Positions 45,049-45,065 of a stretch of DNA of 45,065 nucleotides are shown here, one piece after another. The position numbers and the translations under genes are program-made. The stretch's first letter is position 1. Each line of letters starts with the position of its first letter. The stretch lies in the NCBI GenBank assembly GCA_002917075.1, contig NTMA01000141.1, positions 1-45,065 of the forward strand, in the 5' to 3' direction. The DNA is from Hawksworthiomyces lignivorus. Its lineage: Eukaryota > Ascomycota > Sordariomycetes > Ophiostomatales > Ophiostomataceae. The notes below the pieces were generated by a model. That model was not told the DNA's origin. It did not search any database and worked only from the letters and a program-made list of their open reading frames with translations.

Positions 45049-45065
45049 TCCCCCCCCCCCCCCCC
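45049..45065. repeat. Terminal C run
   Basis: The window ends in a homopolymer of about 16 C. With the T28 at the start it suggests contig ends. Bases 44791-45048 are the 3' flank of the bS21m gene. Confidence 0.75.

Overview
The window looks like filamentous ascomycete DNA (Pezizomycotina, most likely Sordariomycetes; I cannot name the genus). The genes are GC-rich and carry short introns of 56-125 bases with fungal splice signals (GTAAGT/GTATGT donors, CTAAC/CTGAC branch points). Intergenic DNA is AT-richer. The products are typical of filamentous ascomycetes: chitin deacetylase, a GH106-type glycosidase, a secreted copper amine oxidase, a peroxisomal crotonase, DUF1308, a NIPA transporter, RBM25 and mitochondrial bS21m. 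Homopolymers at both ends and a C-run/N gap near 23.55 kb suggest the window is a whole assembly contig or scaffold.

Layout. 0-7.5 kb (minus strand): a large, atypical Ras-like protein (332-2500) and a NIPA-type Mg2+ transporter with a long tail (5153-7522). 7.5-13.2 kb: a 5.7-kb stretch with no gene I can support, but with a 15-base direct repeat and a nested inverted repeat. 13.2-21.3 kb (plus strand): GPI-anchored chitin deacetylase, a type I membrane protein (possibly Psg1-like), a DUF1308 protein and an F-box protein. 21.3-24.5 kb: gene-poor, with the assembly gap. 24.5-35.1 kb (plus): a 12-TM MFS transporter, a secreted GH106-like enzyme and a small GPI-anchored protein. 35.5-43.6 kb (minus): copper amine oxidase, PTS1-tagged enoyl-CoA hydratase and the splicing factor RBM25/Snu71. 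44.1-44.8 kb (plus): mitochondrial ribosomal protein bS21m, sharing a short divergent promoter with RBM25.

Thirteen protein genes are called. Nine are spliced, and I rebuilt their exons by joining open frames at splice sites and checking that the family motifs continue across each junction. Five of the thirteen enter the secretory pathway (chitin deacetylase, Psg1-like protein, GH106, GPI protein, amine oxidase). The genes do not form an operon or an obvious biosynthetic cluster. I found no tRNA, rRNA, CRISPR array or intact transposon.

The observation most worth following is the Ras-like protein. It keeps the G4 and G5 guanine-recognition motifs. It has Asn in place of the P-loop Ser/Thr, lacks the DxxG switch II motif, carries two or three very long insertions, and has no CAAX box.
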